The notes beneath the pieces are model-generated. The model worked only from the letters and a program-made list of their open reading frames with translations. It had not been told where the DNA came from and did not search any database. Below are positions 17,652-31,823 of a stretch of DNA of 64,000 bases, piece by piece. The stretch covers positions 1,182,199 to 1,246,198 of the forward strand of contig NW_002060945.1 of the NCBI RefSeq assembly GCF_000150275.1. Reading direction: 5' to 3'. The position numbers and the translations under genes are program-made. The stretch's first letter is position 1. Every line of letters starts with the position of its first letter. This DNA is from Trichoplax adhaerens. Its lineage: Eukaryota > Placozoa > Uniplacotomia > Trichoplacea > Trichoplacidae.

Positions 17652-20320
17652 ATGCGATTTCTGCTATTTATAGTATGTCTGACGAGTATCTTGCCATGTA
17701 GTTGTGGGCTAAAAGTAGCTATCTTGCCAATGATGGGTGGAAGTCATGTTCTAACTATGGATATCATCACACAACAGTTGATTGAGAGAGGACATGAGGT
17801 AAGAACAGCCATAACTAAATTGACTACAGAGTAAACTTTGATCGATCTGTTAAGGTTATAGAACAAATAAGAACATACTTAGTTGATGAAATTTCTTTGG
17901 TATCGTTTTTACTCTATGTCTATATCAATTAAGGTGTGAATAATCTTCATTACACTATATATCTATTCTGTGCAATCGTCAGATCGATGTAAACTGAACT
18001 GTGTTAACAGCAAGCTGCAACAACTTTATTACGTGTCTAGAAGAGATACAACAATGATTAACTAGATAACAACCATGGAGGAAGTGATATACTACAGCTA
18101 TATCGTAAATGTTTCGGTCATAGAACGTATTGTGCATTCTATGGTGCTCAAACATTCATAGTATCGGGACTAACTGACCTATAGAATTGAGCAGAAAGCA
18201 TTCAAGCAAATTATTTTGCTAAGGACGTCATGCTCAGCGCTTATTGAGCATGTGTACGTGTGTAAACGAATCTTCTTGGATTGCTAATCAAAGTAACTAC
18301 TTTATTCCATCGACAAATTACTTCTATCACAAAATATTGATGGTAAAATTAACAGTAAACAATTTTTTAAACAAGCAGGATGAATCGAGTCGCCTACAAA
18401 ATTTTGAACTCTGCTGAAAGATAATTTCAATACTTGGTATATTACTTGCCACGCTAGTAATTAGCTATGGATTGCTAAATTACAGGTAATTTAGTGATCC
18501 ATGAACTAATATCATATGCCATGCAGATATAGTAGATAAAATAAGTGTATATACATTGAATAAGTCAACTTGAGTATGTAAGTACACTGAAGCCCAAAGC
18601 ACATCGTATAGCGTACGAGTATATGTATTACAATTAGATGACATGCCATTATGATGCTTTTTATTAATATTATATACTTTTATTTATAAGCTTTTCATAA
18701 GCTGTCTCTAAATTGACAATACTGTTTACCACGTATTAATCCTCACTAAATGATATTAACACGTATCCTGATACTTTTCCTAGACTGTAACCATCATCTC
18801 CAATCAACCCGGTCAGCTCCGAAAAATGAAACCATCTCCAACCGTTTTATACAACGTTGAGAACCCAATTATTGCAGGCCAAAGAGCAGCCAATGTTACA
18901 AAATTATCTCTAATTGGCTTAGTTCAAAGTCTATTCGAAATACAACGACAGTATTGTGAAGCTACCTTAGCTAACGATACACTAGTCCGGTTGCTAGACG
19001 ATGTCGACATTTTCGTAACTGATAGCTTATATATCTGCGGCGTACTAGTACCAGAAATGCTTCAAAAGCCTAATATAATCATATCCCTTGGAGCAGATAT
19101 TATTGGTTATCATACATTCTTAGCAGATTATGCTGATTCAACTTATATCCCAATGCTGGGTTTTTTCCATTCTACAAAGTTAACTATGATTCAACGGGCC
19201 TTTAATGCAGCCATTAAACAATTCTTACTAATTACTTATTCATACATGTCATCGAATTTAATGAATAGTTTACGATACAAGTTCAACATTAGCACACAGT
19301 CAAGTCATTATAGAATAAAAAGAAATCCATCGCTTTTTCTAGCTGCATGTGATTTTGCTTTAGAATATCCGAGACCATTACCACCGAATATCAAAGTTAT
19401 TGGGCCATTATCTCCTCGACCTTCATCATCATTATCTAAAGAACTTGAAGATTATATGCAAGCTTCTGATAATGGTATCATCGTATTATCATTAGGCACG
19501 GAATTACAACTGCCTAAAGTTAAAGCTACAGAAATGTTGAAAGCTTTAGCACAAATACCATATCGTGTGTTGTGGAAAGGTAATCAACCCGAAGAAACAA
19601 TTTCAGATAACGTAAAAGTAATCAAATGGATGCCACAAAATGATATCCTTGGCCACAACAAGACGGTTGGATTTATCACACATTGTGGAGCAAACGGTTT
19701 ATATGAAGCTGCTTATCATGGAGTCCCAATGATTGGAATGCCCTCAATGATTGAACAAAAAGGAAACGCAGGTAGAATGGTTAGTGCAGGTATCGGCGTA
19801 CTTATTAACTATCATCAATTTCAAGCGAAGGATATAGTGAAGGCTGTTCAAGAAATAACTACCAATGGAAGGTATATGATAGTATATTAAAAGAGTAATT
19901 TATTCCTCTTATTTAGTTTACCACGGTCTAGCATAGTGTTATAGAAATAATATAACAACTTTTAAAATTATTTGTGCAATTGGTTTATGATCAACGTTTC
20001 ACTTGTATCGTTACTACTATAGTAAATTGTAATGGTCTAAATTTGTAACTAGATACAAAGAAAATGTTATGAAGGTTTCACGTATTTTGAAAAGCAGGCC
20101 AAGAGCTCCGCGAGATGTTGTCGTTGATTGGGTCGAATATGTCGCTAATACTAATGGAGCACATCATTTAAAAGTTAAGGGTGAAGAACTCTGGCTGTAT
20201 GAGTATTATAATCTAGATGTGTGCTTGTTTATCGCAATGATAATGTATTTTATATATCTTATGATGAGAGTGTGCAAAAATATGATGTTGGGAAAGCAAT
20301 CCAAGTTGAAAGATGACTAA
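17652..20320 (+). CDS. UDP-glycosyltransferase (UGT), complete
   Basis: Three exons, 17652-17798, 18784-19871 and 20053-20320, give 1503 nt in frame, a 500-residue protein close to the usual 520-530. It is a type I ER-membrane enzyme expected to move sugar from a UDP-sugar to lipophilic acceptors. Residues 1-19 form a signal peptide (MRFLLFIVCLTSILPC). His32 in GGSH and Asp129 in FVTDS fit the catalytic His-Asp pair of the family. The UDP-binding signature lies at about residues 348-390 (THCGANG, YHGVP). At its end, where most UGTs have DQ, this protein has EQ. Residues about 466-484 form a single membrane span followed by a basic tail ending KLKDD, which fits a KxKxx ER-retrieval signal. The start was chosen because the upstream in-frame Met would bury the signal peptide. 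The acceptor substrate cannot be predicted. Confidence 0.95.
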
Positions 20321-22604
20321 AAAATCTTTATCTCGACCATTAAAGACCGACTTAGATAAAGCAATTAGCTTAAAGAGGATAATTAAAACCCTGAAATAAT
20401 ATCCATATTTAATACTTATTGCTTTCTTAATAATCGTTTATAAACTAAATGGAGCATTTTTAATGTTGATATAGAAAATTGAGGATTACTATCTTGTTAA
20501 TTTAAATTCAACTCCTTTAATGTACCATTTATTCGAGATTATTGATCAGTGAGTATAGTACGGTAATTAGTGAATTTCCGTTAAGTTATAATATACCATG
20601 TGACATCCCAATTTATATAAATGTGTCATTGCCTAATTGGAGCAGGTAAACAATTCTTGTTATATAATCGTCGCCACAAATATAATTTACCTGTGAAATG
20701 TTAAAAAAAAATTGTTTACTGAGCGCTTTGCTAAACTGTTACCGTTATGTCTCTCTAACTGAGCATTCCTGATTAATTAAAATAGAATTGAATTTTTAAC
20801 CTTGAGATACATGTAAGCTGTAAGTTATTTATCTAATTTACCGTGATTTACAGTCAACCCTTTTATCTATTGATAACTTGTGATAGTCACTTCCTAAGAT
20901 AGCCAACTCAGCTTTGACTAGATACAAAATATTCTTTTAAGTGTTTATGGGCCCTCCATTTAATGGTAGTCGTTCTGTCTGCTCTAGACACTTTCACATA
21001 AATTATTTGAAATATAAATTATTAGAAAGAGGCCTAGATCAGGGCTTAAGTTACGAGTCATTGTTGTATGTACTGTTTAGCGACGGGAAAATTAGATACA
21101 GAATACAACTGTAATTCAAATAATCGCTACTATACCATAGGGCTTTTCAGACGTAATAGTTACCATTAATAAAATGCATTATTAATCCGATTCGATTTTA
21201 AATCGTAAATTTTTTTCTTTGTAATTTGATTTAGGATATATAATTACTACAAATGATTTGATTCTCATTGTATCAACTAGCTGTATTTCATAGCTATAGC
21301 ATATTCAATTTATAACTCTGTATGCACATTTAAATCTGACGTAATTAGGATAAGTAGTAATGGTACGGCCGCTAAATGATCTAGTATTCGCTTTCTATGT
21401 AAATATTGCAGGTTTCTATTTTAACAGAACTAGATATATTCGTACTAGATTTTCAATTCAGTTTGGTCTCATCATCTTTCCTATTATGTTAAATTACTAG
21501 AAAGAGCTCTGGGTTATAGTTTAAATTACTAGTCATGATTTAAAGTCTATCTACGATAACCCTAAATAAAGAACATAACTCCAGTTTTAAAGTTAAAATG
21601 TTGCTATATCGGTTGCCTTTTTTGAAGATGAAATATTTACTGATGCTAAGCTGTTTTTCAAGCCTCTTAATTCGATTTCACGAAAAAATTTTAGTAGATC
21701 TAATATAAGAAATAATACTTTATAGCAATCATAGTTAGCGCATGATATAATTCAACTCAGCTAAAGTAATTGGTTATCCTCATTCTCTATACAGCGCTTA
21801 AGATCTATCGTTTATTGAAAACTACGCGGTAATGGTGGCTGGCGTTGTCTAGGCTTTCTTCAATAGTTTAAATTACTATGGTTACTTAGCAATACAAAAA
21901 ACAGAAAAATTCCGTTCACATAGTCAATATGTTATAGAAGGTTAGTTTTACAATCAGGCTGAAATTCGTTTACCGATAAAAATTCCTTTCTAAAGACATG
22001 AAAGTCCGCTATAACATTATTTTCGTATGTATTCATAACAACTGGCGTAAGGAAGCATTACGTAACGGGATCTTAATGATCGCAATTTTATTCATCAATC
22101 GTCACCGTATTGAATTTTATTACTATAGGCAGCGAGCAAGTTATCAACAAGATAGCCTGAATTAGAATATTAATGATCATTGATTCGAGTAAACGCCAAC
22201 TCCTGACAATAAATCCTATATAACAAAAATTACATAAGTACTACATTTATGACAATTATGACAATAGCGACGATAGTTGTTTACTTAGTTTGAAGGATAA
22301 CGATGTCCTCCAACAAAGCATTAATTATTTGTTGGCATTTGATTTAAACTATTGTTTTCCAAGGTATAATTACCTCATTTTTATAATTATATTGTTAATT
22401 TTGATGTAGCCTACAATAGCTAGCATTACGTCAAGCTCTAAAACATGAATTAGGCTTGCTTTCAAATTCTTTTATTCGCGTCGATGATTGCTTGTCACTA
22501 ATTAAAGTCATCTACTCACACTTCAGAATATTACCAGAATTGATTGAATCAGCTTTAGATAGTTTCATGTTGATACCGCTACTGCTATCCTTGCTGCATT
22601 CATG
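20321..22604. other. Intergenic, no gene seen
   Basis: Lies between the UGT stop and the importin-like start codon, both on plus. It presumably contains the UGT 3' end and the promoter of the next gene. No coding frame, repeat or RNA gene recognised. Confidence 0.5.
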
Positions 22605-25600
22605 ATGGATTTGGAGAGAATATTGGAATTACATGTTACAGTATCAATCGGTAAGTCTCAAAATACAAAGTATCAATAAAGCCAAAATAACGCTGAACAT
22701 AATATTGTAATCTTATTTTAAGCGAAAATTACTTCCAACCTTGATTTTATAACAACAATCAATAAATAGTGCCTATAACTTGCCGGAAAACATTTTACAT
22801 GATATGACGGTAGCGGATACATAGAAGAATTAGATTATTAAAGGTTCAAAAAACTGAAAACATTAAATTAGTCTATATTAGAGACTGTGACTATCAAACT
22901 TAAAGACTGTTGACAAAGTAAAGCTACATTAATTTATTGCTAGATCTGCTTTATCACCCTCTAAAGCTACTAAGTAATGTAGGATGTTGTGAAACTCTTT
23001 GTTGATACAATGATTATTTCCCTGGATACATCGCGCTTACATGTAATTTTCAACATTAGCGATATTGATAGTCTTCTAAAATGAATTAAAATGGGTAAAA
23101 TATGTTCACTTTACAGTACTATATATCTTTCTTCTATTATCATCTATTAATGTTACAAAGTACTGTCGAACATTGTGAAAAATTTTTACTATAATTTACA
23201 TTCGCCTTGACAGCTATCGCTACTTGTAATATTTTTACCGTCATAAATAATTAATCGTAGCCTTGTCAGCTAGATTAGAACTTGTGTGAGAAGTAGTTCT
23301 AAAACCCCGCACTTTATCCCACAACAATCTCGGACAATTAAAGTCAACTTCCTTCCAATTTTTGAAATGCCTAATTAGAAATTAAAAATTTAAATTACAA
23401 GCATAATTTAATTGATGATCATGTTTATAAGTTGCTGACACTTGTATCAGTATTACTGTTATATCGCCCTTCTAAACGTACCATATCACAGTGGAAAATT
23501 TAATTCTCGAACTACGTATGATTATTAACTGATATAGCTAATACGATCACATTTAACTTTAGCGAGTATATTTAGTGACTTATGTCTCTAAAGCTTTATT
23601 TGAAGTTTTAAATTGGCCATAAGTTAGACAGAAGAAATTGCTCATCTCTGACTTTTTCTTTATTACCGTACATCTTTTTCACTGTGATTAAGAACTTGAT
23701 GTTTTGTTTATAATTAATTATAAATAGATCCAATTTAAAAGACTGTACCTCATTTAAATCAGTACTCCCGGTATAAGCGTTTATTGCGATCATTGTTTGA
23801 AGCTTCCCTTAAAATTTTACTTGGAGTTATAAACCGATCTAACTTAAAAAGGATTCCTTCCGTTTCATCCAGTACCTTATATTATTCGTCATGATTGTTA
23901 TTTGAAAAACATTTTCATTAATCAAAAAACATGTTCTCATCTATCTTTTATTCCAAACAGATGAAAACGAAGCATTAGATGCAGCTGTTGAACAATATTT
24001 TCAACAAGTGGAAAAAGATTTGGTAGGTAGATGGGAAATTCAAATCATACCGTAGAATATTTGTGTAGAACTCAATTATTTTTTACGTATTCGTTCTCAA
24101 GCGTCTTTTCTGTTTGACTTGATAAGATTATACTTGAAATATTACTTATGTTTTGGGCGTCGATATTAGTTTAGTCTTTGTTTACTGGAGTCTACTATAG
24201 TGTTCAATAGCAATACAATAACTTCAACAAAAGTAATAGCTTGCCTTAATTGTTTAGTAACTTGTACTGTACAGTATAGCAAGATTACCCAGGATATGTA
24301 CTATAGTTCGCTATTTAATTAATGATAACAATCGATTAAAACTTGAGTCATTTATTTAGCTAAGATTATTTTACCTTACATAGCAGTATCCTCATAAATC
24401 ATGAAGTTTGACTTGATCGGTATTAACAAACGTAATCGCCCAACCAAGTGCCGTTAACAGATCTAAAAATAATATTGTTAACTTAATGGATATTCTGCTG
24501 GATTAATCTCGTTAACAAAACGGATAAGTATGCAGAGTACTTTGCCTCGCATACTCTTTTGAGTCTATCATATAGACTGGGGTTAATAAATATTATCAAC
24601 TAGCTTATAATAATTAGATTATGGTCTAATCAAGAATTTATACAGCTAAAAATAGCATTGATTACGGCCATTCTGCGGGATTGATCTCGCTAACGAAATA
24701 GATAATGCATAGATTACTTTGTCTTGCATACTCTTTTGAGTCTTATCATTAGATGGGACTGATAAATATTATTCACTAGCTGGTAATCAAGAATTAAGAC
24801 AGTTTAAAGATAACATTGTTAACGGACATTACGCTGGATTAATCTCGCTAAGGATATAGATAAGGTGTAGATTACTTTGTCTAGCATGCTCTTTTGAATC
24901 TTACCATTTAGAATGGGCAAATGAATACTATTAGCTAGTCGATAATCTAATCAAGGATTAATACAGTTAAAAAACATTGATAACAGCCATTCTACTTGAT
25001 CTATCCATTGTTAACAGTATAGATATAGAAAGCGTTGATGGATTTACCTTATTAACTCTCTTAAATCGAGCTACTTTGACATGATCAATCTTCTTTATCT
25101 GATAATTAATTAACCCAATCAACGATTGAAATAGTCAAAGGCAGGATGGACAGGGGGCATTCTATTAGATGCATTCATTGTTAACAGCATAGATAAAAGA
25201 AAATATTGATAACTGAGCTCTATCAATTCTTTTAAATGAAGTCATTTTTAATCAATACTAACTGTCTGACATGTCTAATCAAGCGTTAATACATAGTTAA
25301 AGATAAGATTGATAACGGTATTCAATTTTTGATCACTTCATTTATTAGCAGTATTAGGTACAGGTAGTGTTGATCGCTATACCTTATCAGCGCTCTTCAA
25401 TCGACTAATTTTAGATCAAATAATTTTGAACGTTTATAGAAGCTTACTTTATAAGCTAACTTGATGATCTAATCACGATCAATTTATTTAATAAAGAAAT
25501 CATCGATAGTTAATGTTTTTACTTGATCAGCAATTTTAATTGTATTATCGGATGTTATAACATAACAGAAAAACTATATTGCAGTCGAATTTTTAACATT

Positions 25601-28600
25601 ATTCATTTTTATCTGAGTGATCATTAAAAGCTTCTTTTAAAATATTGTAAACATAAATAAATATGTTATCGTTCAATATATATTTTATAATCTTCTAGCC
25701 AAAATTCTTAGAAACTTTGGCAAGCCTATGGGCTGATAACAATCGATCCTATCTAGCTCGGATAGCGGTAGGAATGCTTATCAAGAATTATCTTATCTAT
25801 CCTTTGGATACCTTGAAAGAGAGATATTATAAAAGATGGAAAGAATTGGATAGAAATTCTAAAGATTGTATTAAAACCGCGGTAACGTAAAAATTATTAT
25901 ATACGTACGATATAACCTTGTTACGGTGTTGTCTTGTCATTAGGATAGTTTAATAAGTACGGTAGTAGCTAGTGTGGAGAATATCCATATTTGTAGTGCT
26001 AGGTAAGATAAGTAATACCTTAACGTGGATGTTGTTTGTGATAGTTCATTACATATTTGATTTGATATTGATTGTTATTGTGTCATAGATAACAGTAAGA
26101 TGATTCAAGTTCTAGTTGATGATAATTGAATTAGATAACCTACGTGCTTAGATTAAGATTAAGTATGAGTAAGAGATTCAAAATATTTACTGATAGAAAA
26201 GCTATGTAAGGGTAAGGTATAATAATAATACTGTTGTTGTTCACAAATTAGACGGTTCCTATATAAACGGGAACATTTGAGTTGAGTGGGGTGGTAAAAA
26301 CTTGTAGATGTATCTTTACTAATAAAAGTTTTATCTTTACAGTATTTTACTGTGTGTGTTTAACGTTAAGTAAAAGGGCGTTTAAGTCAGTAGCTACTTA
26401 TAGACTTTTACTGTACGTTACCTTATCGCAGAAGTGAAATTGTGACAATCCTATAGATATACTATGATTCTGTGGAGTCTTACCTTAATGATCATCTACC
26501 ACTTAAAAGATGTTACAAGCACTGGATACCGAGTCAAGCCGACCTTCGTATGTTACTGAGGTATTTGTTACCTTAATCATTAATAAATATAGTGTTTAGA
26601 ATGGCTATAATTACATTAAATAATGTAAAAATTTGAAATGATACTGTAACAGAATAGCGAAATCATAGCTATTCTAGACTTTTCTGTTTGATATTGTTAT
26701 TAATAAATATAATTTGTAAACGTGACATTATCAATTAACTAACGGTATAATAGGAATTTTAGATAAACCTTGGCTATAGTACAACATGGTTTTCCTAGTT
26801 AAATTTCTTCCACATGCTTAATTAATAGCTTATTGACATTGTTATTGCTTTCTGGTGATTTTAGTGTATTGGCTATGTTGTATACTATGAATTATTGGAG
26901 GATGCCGATCCTAAATTGATTCCAGCACTAGCGGAAAACATGATTAATAAGTCCAGTTCAAAAATATTAAAAGAATCATCTGCAGAGGCTATCGGTCATA
27001 TTTTTCGTTTAATGAAAAATGTGGTAAGATTTATACTTTTAACGAATTCATTCAATGGCTTTGCTACTTTCTATTTTGTGCCGTATTGCTCAGTTTTACA
27101 TTTACTGTATATTGTATAGGAGAATGATTATTTAATATTAGAATCCGATCATGTATTAGCTGCTTTATTAAATGGGATCAATTGGAAAGATGCAAGGTAG
27201 TATCTGTATAGCATTATGGACCAATCTTTTTTCGGTGTGCACAGTTGTTTGTGTCCTTATGTAGATTAAACCCTTAGGGAGTATTTCCACTTAATATGTT
27301 TCTAATCAATTAGTCAACGTGTTCAAAATACGATAATGACAGCTTTAAGTCACTTCCTGACATATGTGAAAGAAAATATCAAAAGAGACGTAAGTTATGC
27401 CTTGTTATTTTTCTATAAGTTGAGTTCGTTCGCTACGATTAAATTTTAAATTTAAGATTATTTAATCTTGTAGTAATATTTAATAAGAGGCCTTAATTAT
27501 GCTTTTATACGGTAATGGCTTATTGTGCACGATATTCATTCAATTTAATTAGAGTGCAGATTTCAAAAGTAGTTGGGCATATTTTAATTTTTAAATTCTA
27601 AAGAGAGACATAAACAATGTGAATCTTATCAAGCTTTACAAAATGTTTCCTTATTGTAGTTAGATTATGAGTTTTATATTTATGTATGTCTACTTTGGTA
27701 TTTAAGTTTTAACTACAGTAGATATCAAATATAAATACCTGTAATAACGGCTTCAATACTTTATTTAACTAAATTATAGTAAAGTATATATCTTAAGACT
27801 ATCCGCCTCAAATCCTATTACTATCCATTTCAACTAATATTTTTTAACTTAAATCTTTACGCTTTCATGGAATAATGACCATGATAGGCTATAAAGAATA
27901 CGCTACTATTTCATCAAGAGGAAGATGAAGTGATTGATATGAAATATATAAAATATAAAACTATCCCTGAACGCGATGATGACATATTTATTGAAAATAA
28001 TGGCGTGGTTAGTCATCATATTTGGATAGATTAGTTACCTATGAGCAAAGGCATTCCGTCATAGCTAAATTTTCCACCAAATAAATTTAAATAGGAACAT
28101 AAATCCAATGGATCATTATCAAGAATAAGCAATGTTGACTACGTGGTTAAAAATGCTCTAGGTTACATGGTGCCAACATTATTAGAATTAATGGCCATTC
28201 AGGTAGGAATTTCTCTTCTTCAGATATCAGAAATATTACGGTAACTTACAAGGTGGATATCATCACATTGATTAATTTGAAAACCATTTATAGGACGATC
28301 TTGATTGTGATGATGACTTCTTACCATTCGCAACGGTAAGACAGTGTTTTCATGCTATTGGTGCGATTTACCAAGTTGATGTCTTTGAAATTATGAAAGA
28401 TATAATGAAAGATAGCATTCACGAACATCAATTTCAATGCAGAGCGGCAGCCGTAATCGCTTTAGGTACCTACTGTATAGCCTTGAGACAGAACATATCA
28501 ATTAGCTATAGACAAGAAAAGATTCTAATGTTAATATTAAGGGTAGCTGCTAACTAAAATTGAATTTTAGGTTCATTTTCGGAATTTCTACAGATTAATA

Positions 28601-31600
28601 AAGATAAACATCAAGAATTTCTAAATTCTGTTAGTATCTATGGCTTACCAAGATGTGTATAGTTAATTATGTCATGAAAGAAACCTTATCTTTACAATTA
28701 ATACTATTTCCCATTTTAATTAAATAGCTTATACAGATATTAATGAAAATGATACAAGATGATAATGAAATTATACGTCAGTGTGTTGTATGGGCATTAG
28801 GCAAAATTGCAAGAAAGTCGTTGAAAATATTAGAGAGAAATGTTATAGAGTCGATTGTTGATGTCTTGATGGAGAAATTTCATGGGAGTATCAAGGTTAC
28901 AGCAAGTATTTGCAAGGTAATTCAGTGTTTTAATTTCAAAAGAGGAAATAAAGTCTACCATGATGGCTTAATAATAGCTTGTGTCTGTTGGAAATAAGGC
29001 ATTCACATCACTAGGTATAGAAGCTTATCGCCTTCAAGGTGGCGATCCAATCCCGTATTATTATCGACTATCACTTTATTACGAAGAAATTGTGATGGAA
29101 TTACTTCACATTGCCGATAAGTAAACAACCTTATAGGTTAATTAGCTATTCGATTTTAGCTCAAATTAAGCCATTGATTGCAATTCTTGATGGTAGGTAT
29201 TGGAAAATGGATGGTAAAGACGCCTGTAAAATGTTTCAAATTGTATATCAATCATTACAGCAGTTTATACAATATAGTCCGATTGTAAGAATTGTTACTT
29301 TCTTTCCATATTGACTCGATAATCTATATATATTGAAACCTGAGTAAATTTCAATCAAAATTTAATTATGATGTATAGGATTGCTATGATGATGTCAAAA
29401 CGGTTGCTACTATTATCAAGAATAAATTAAGAGTGACTTTACGGGAAGAAAAAGTCAGTTTAAAACAGTTGATTGGTTTTAAGCTTGCCTTCGAATTTTG
29501 ATATTTTTTACTTAATGACAGAATGAACAAGATCATGTTAAACAAGTTGAGCTGCAATGCAGACTGTGTGAAGTACTACAGGTTAGATGAAAAAGTAAAA
29601 TAAAACTGAAAGCAATGGAATAAATTTTAGATACCGTAGTAAATTTTTAAGTATTCGTACTGGTGGATTGATAACTTCGATTGCGAATTATAGAAATTTA
29701 TACAAAGAGCTCATAGTGATGATATTGCAAAATGGAAAGATGGCCTTATAACTTTAATAATATCGGTATTTAAATCATCTACTGACGGGAGTGGCAATCT
29801 CCAAAGCATAACATTATCCAATTTGGCTACACTTGCTGAAAGTAATAAATTAATATACAGTAATATCTGACTCTAGAGTTCTATTGAAATCAACTGTTCT
29901 TTTAAGATTGAATTAATATACGTGTAAAGGTGCATTTTTCTGCTTTATGTGCATACTAGCAGATGATGAACTTACCGAGTCTGATTAGAAGAATTTACTG
30001 TTTAGCTATATAGATCCAATAATTTAATATCTGTGCACATAAATTAGTATCTAGTCGTTGTGTGCTGTGTAATTTTACTGCATAGTAACGATACTCGAGT
30101 GCATCAGATCTGATTAAGTTTATTATTTTAATTCGTTTCGATTAAATATGATAAATTTGATATGCTGTACTATCGTTACTCTGTGTAGTTATAGTTATAT
30201 AATAGTGATGCATCGGGCTTAAATCCGTTTCGATTAGTTATGATAGATTTGGCATACTGTGCTATCGTTCTTCTGTGTAATTATGTAAGTAATAATGCTC
30301 AGTCGTATCAAAGCTGATTAAAATTTACTATTTTAATCTGTTTCGATTAGTTATGATGAATTTAATATACTGTACGTACTACTGCGTCATTCTTTAATAT
30401 TTTGAGTATGTATTACATGCACTAAATGAGATTGAGCAGTTGGTTCCTTTTCTTTTCCATGAGTTAAGATTAACATGACTATAGCCAGCATAATAACTAT
30501 GTTTAGGGTATATAATACTAAATGAATTATTATTTCAAATGTAATCTTATAATACAGGGATTAGAGTAGATCTATCAGATTACATAAAGCATATTTACAA
30601 GATGATACCATGTCTAATAATTGGATTAAAGGACACTTATCGCAATCAAGTGAGTATAATATTGCAAGTAGCAGCTAAAATAGGAGCTAATTATTATACA
30701 AGTGAATTTCTTATGTCCCTGTGCAGTTTAAGTTTCCAGTTTTATGCTTTTAGGGTCGAAAAAGTATGTGGTAATTCTGATAATTGACCTATCGAAAATC
30801 GATATTTTATCTGTAAAGGTATTTATTTCAGCGGTTCGCACACTGAAACCTGTCTGCAGGAAATTAAGAACTAACTTTGTTCCTTATTGTTTCGAAATTA
30901 TTACTATCCTACTTAATAAAATAACGGTAAGTTATTAACAGTTGTTATAATCTATTTGATCGCAAATAGGGTATATCATAGCATAGCTTTTGATATAGCG
31001 TAATCACCGTTATTGACATGAAGCTTTCTTCACGCTAGGATATTCCATTTTGTTCATGTTTTAATCAAGACATAATAGCAGCTCTTGGAAACATCGCTGA
31101 AAGTATTGGAATGTACTTTGAAAGCTATCTACAACCTGTATTGGAAGCCGTTGATCATGTAGCAGTTAATACAAATCCTGTAAGTTTTATTCAATTATTT
31201 CACCTTAATTCTGAAATTTGGGTGGCTAATAGAATCTCTAATCTATCCTTCAAATCATGAAAAATATTATTAAAGGGAGATCTTGGCATCAATTCTTGCC
31301 AATTGAGAGATCTTAGAACGACTTGTTTAGAAACTTATAAGCGCATCCTATCTATTACCGGTAATTTCAATAGTATTTTTGGAGATCGATTGATATATCA
31401 AGATGATACTAAGGGGTAGATAACATTATCCTACGTGTGCATTATCGATTTTTCATCCTTTTATACCAATTTTAGTGAATAGAGATTTAATTCGTTCCCA
31501 TATTGGCAATATAGTCAAGTTGATCGATATTTTGGCAACTTCAGAACAATTATCTCGTGAAGAACTCTCTAATACAGCACAAATATTAAGGTAGGGTTAA

Positions 31601-31823
31601 TTTTAAATCTCTCAATGTTTTTTTATTAACAAAATTTCTTAAATGAAAACTTATCGATATTTTCTCTAGATACTTATCGAGTAAGCATGGAAACTCAACC
31701 GTTCAATCATTTCTATCAAGTAAGATTATCAAATGGTTGAAATCTGGCATACAAGATATTGATCATCAAAAGACAGCCTACATATGTAGACAAACATTAG
31801 ATCAGCTAAGTCTGTCGATGTAG
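22605..31823 (+). CDS. Importin-beta-1-like karyopherin
   Basis: Exons with consistent phase: 22605-22650, 23961-24022, 25699-25881, 26865-27023, 27120-27196, 27314-27389, 27888-28007, 28095-28202, 28294-28542, 28728-28916, 28999-29120, 29146-29284, 29379-29453, 29522-29581, 29694-29841, 30567-30649, 30819-30926, 31039-31179, 31276-31415, 31483-31590, 31670-31823. They supply about 848 residues; human KPNB1 has 876. Order and content follow KPNB1 throughout. The N terminus MDLERILEL resembles MELITILEK. Other matches are ARIAVGMLIKN, KESSAEAIG, the acidic loop DDLDCDDD, VVWALGKI, DLRTTCLETYKRI and a C-terminal helix pair ending at TAG. The role is presumably nuclear import as a HEAT-repeat carrier binding importin-alpha and Ran. 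Identity looks low for an importin beta-1 orthologue, so a divergent paralogue is possible. Two stretches are missing from my model, about 17 residues between 25881 and 26865 and about 40 between 27389 and 27888. Confidence 0.88.
24466..25540. repeat. Degenerate tandem array, unit about 165 bp
   Basis: Recurring phrases (ATTGTTAAC or ATTGATAAC, then a CATTCT-like run, then GGATTAATCTCGCTAA) start near 24474, 24657, 24815, 24976, 25145, 25308 and 25502, a spacing of about 158-194 bp. The first three copies are most alike; later ones have decayed. It fills most of intron 2 of the importin-like gene. Confidence 0.75.
30030..30390. repeat. Tandem array, about 100 bp x 3
   Basis: The phrase GTTTCGATTA(A/G)TTATGATA with its flanks recurs near 30131, 30225 and 30336. 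It lies within the intron between exons 29694-29841 and 30567-30649 of the importin-like gene. Confidence 0.7.
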
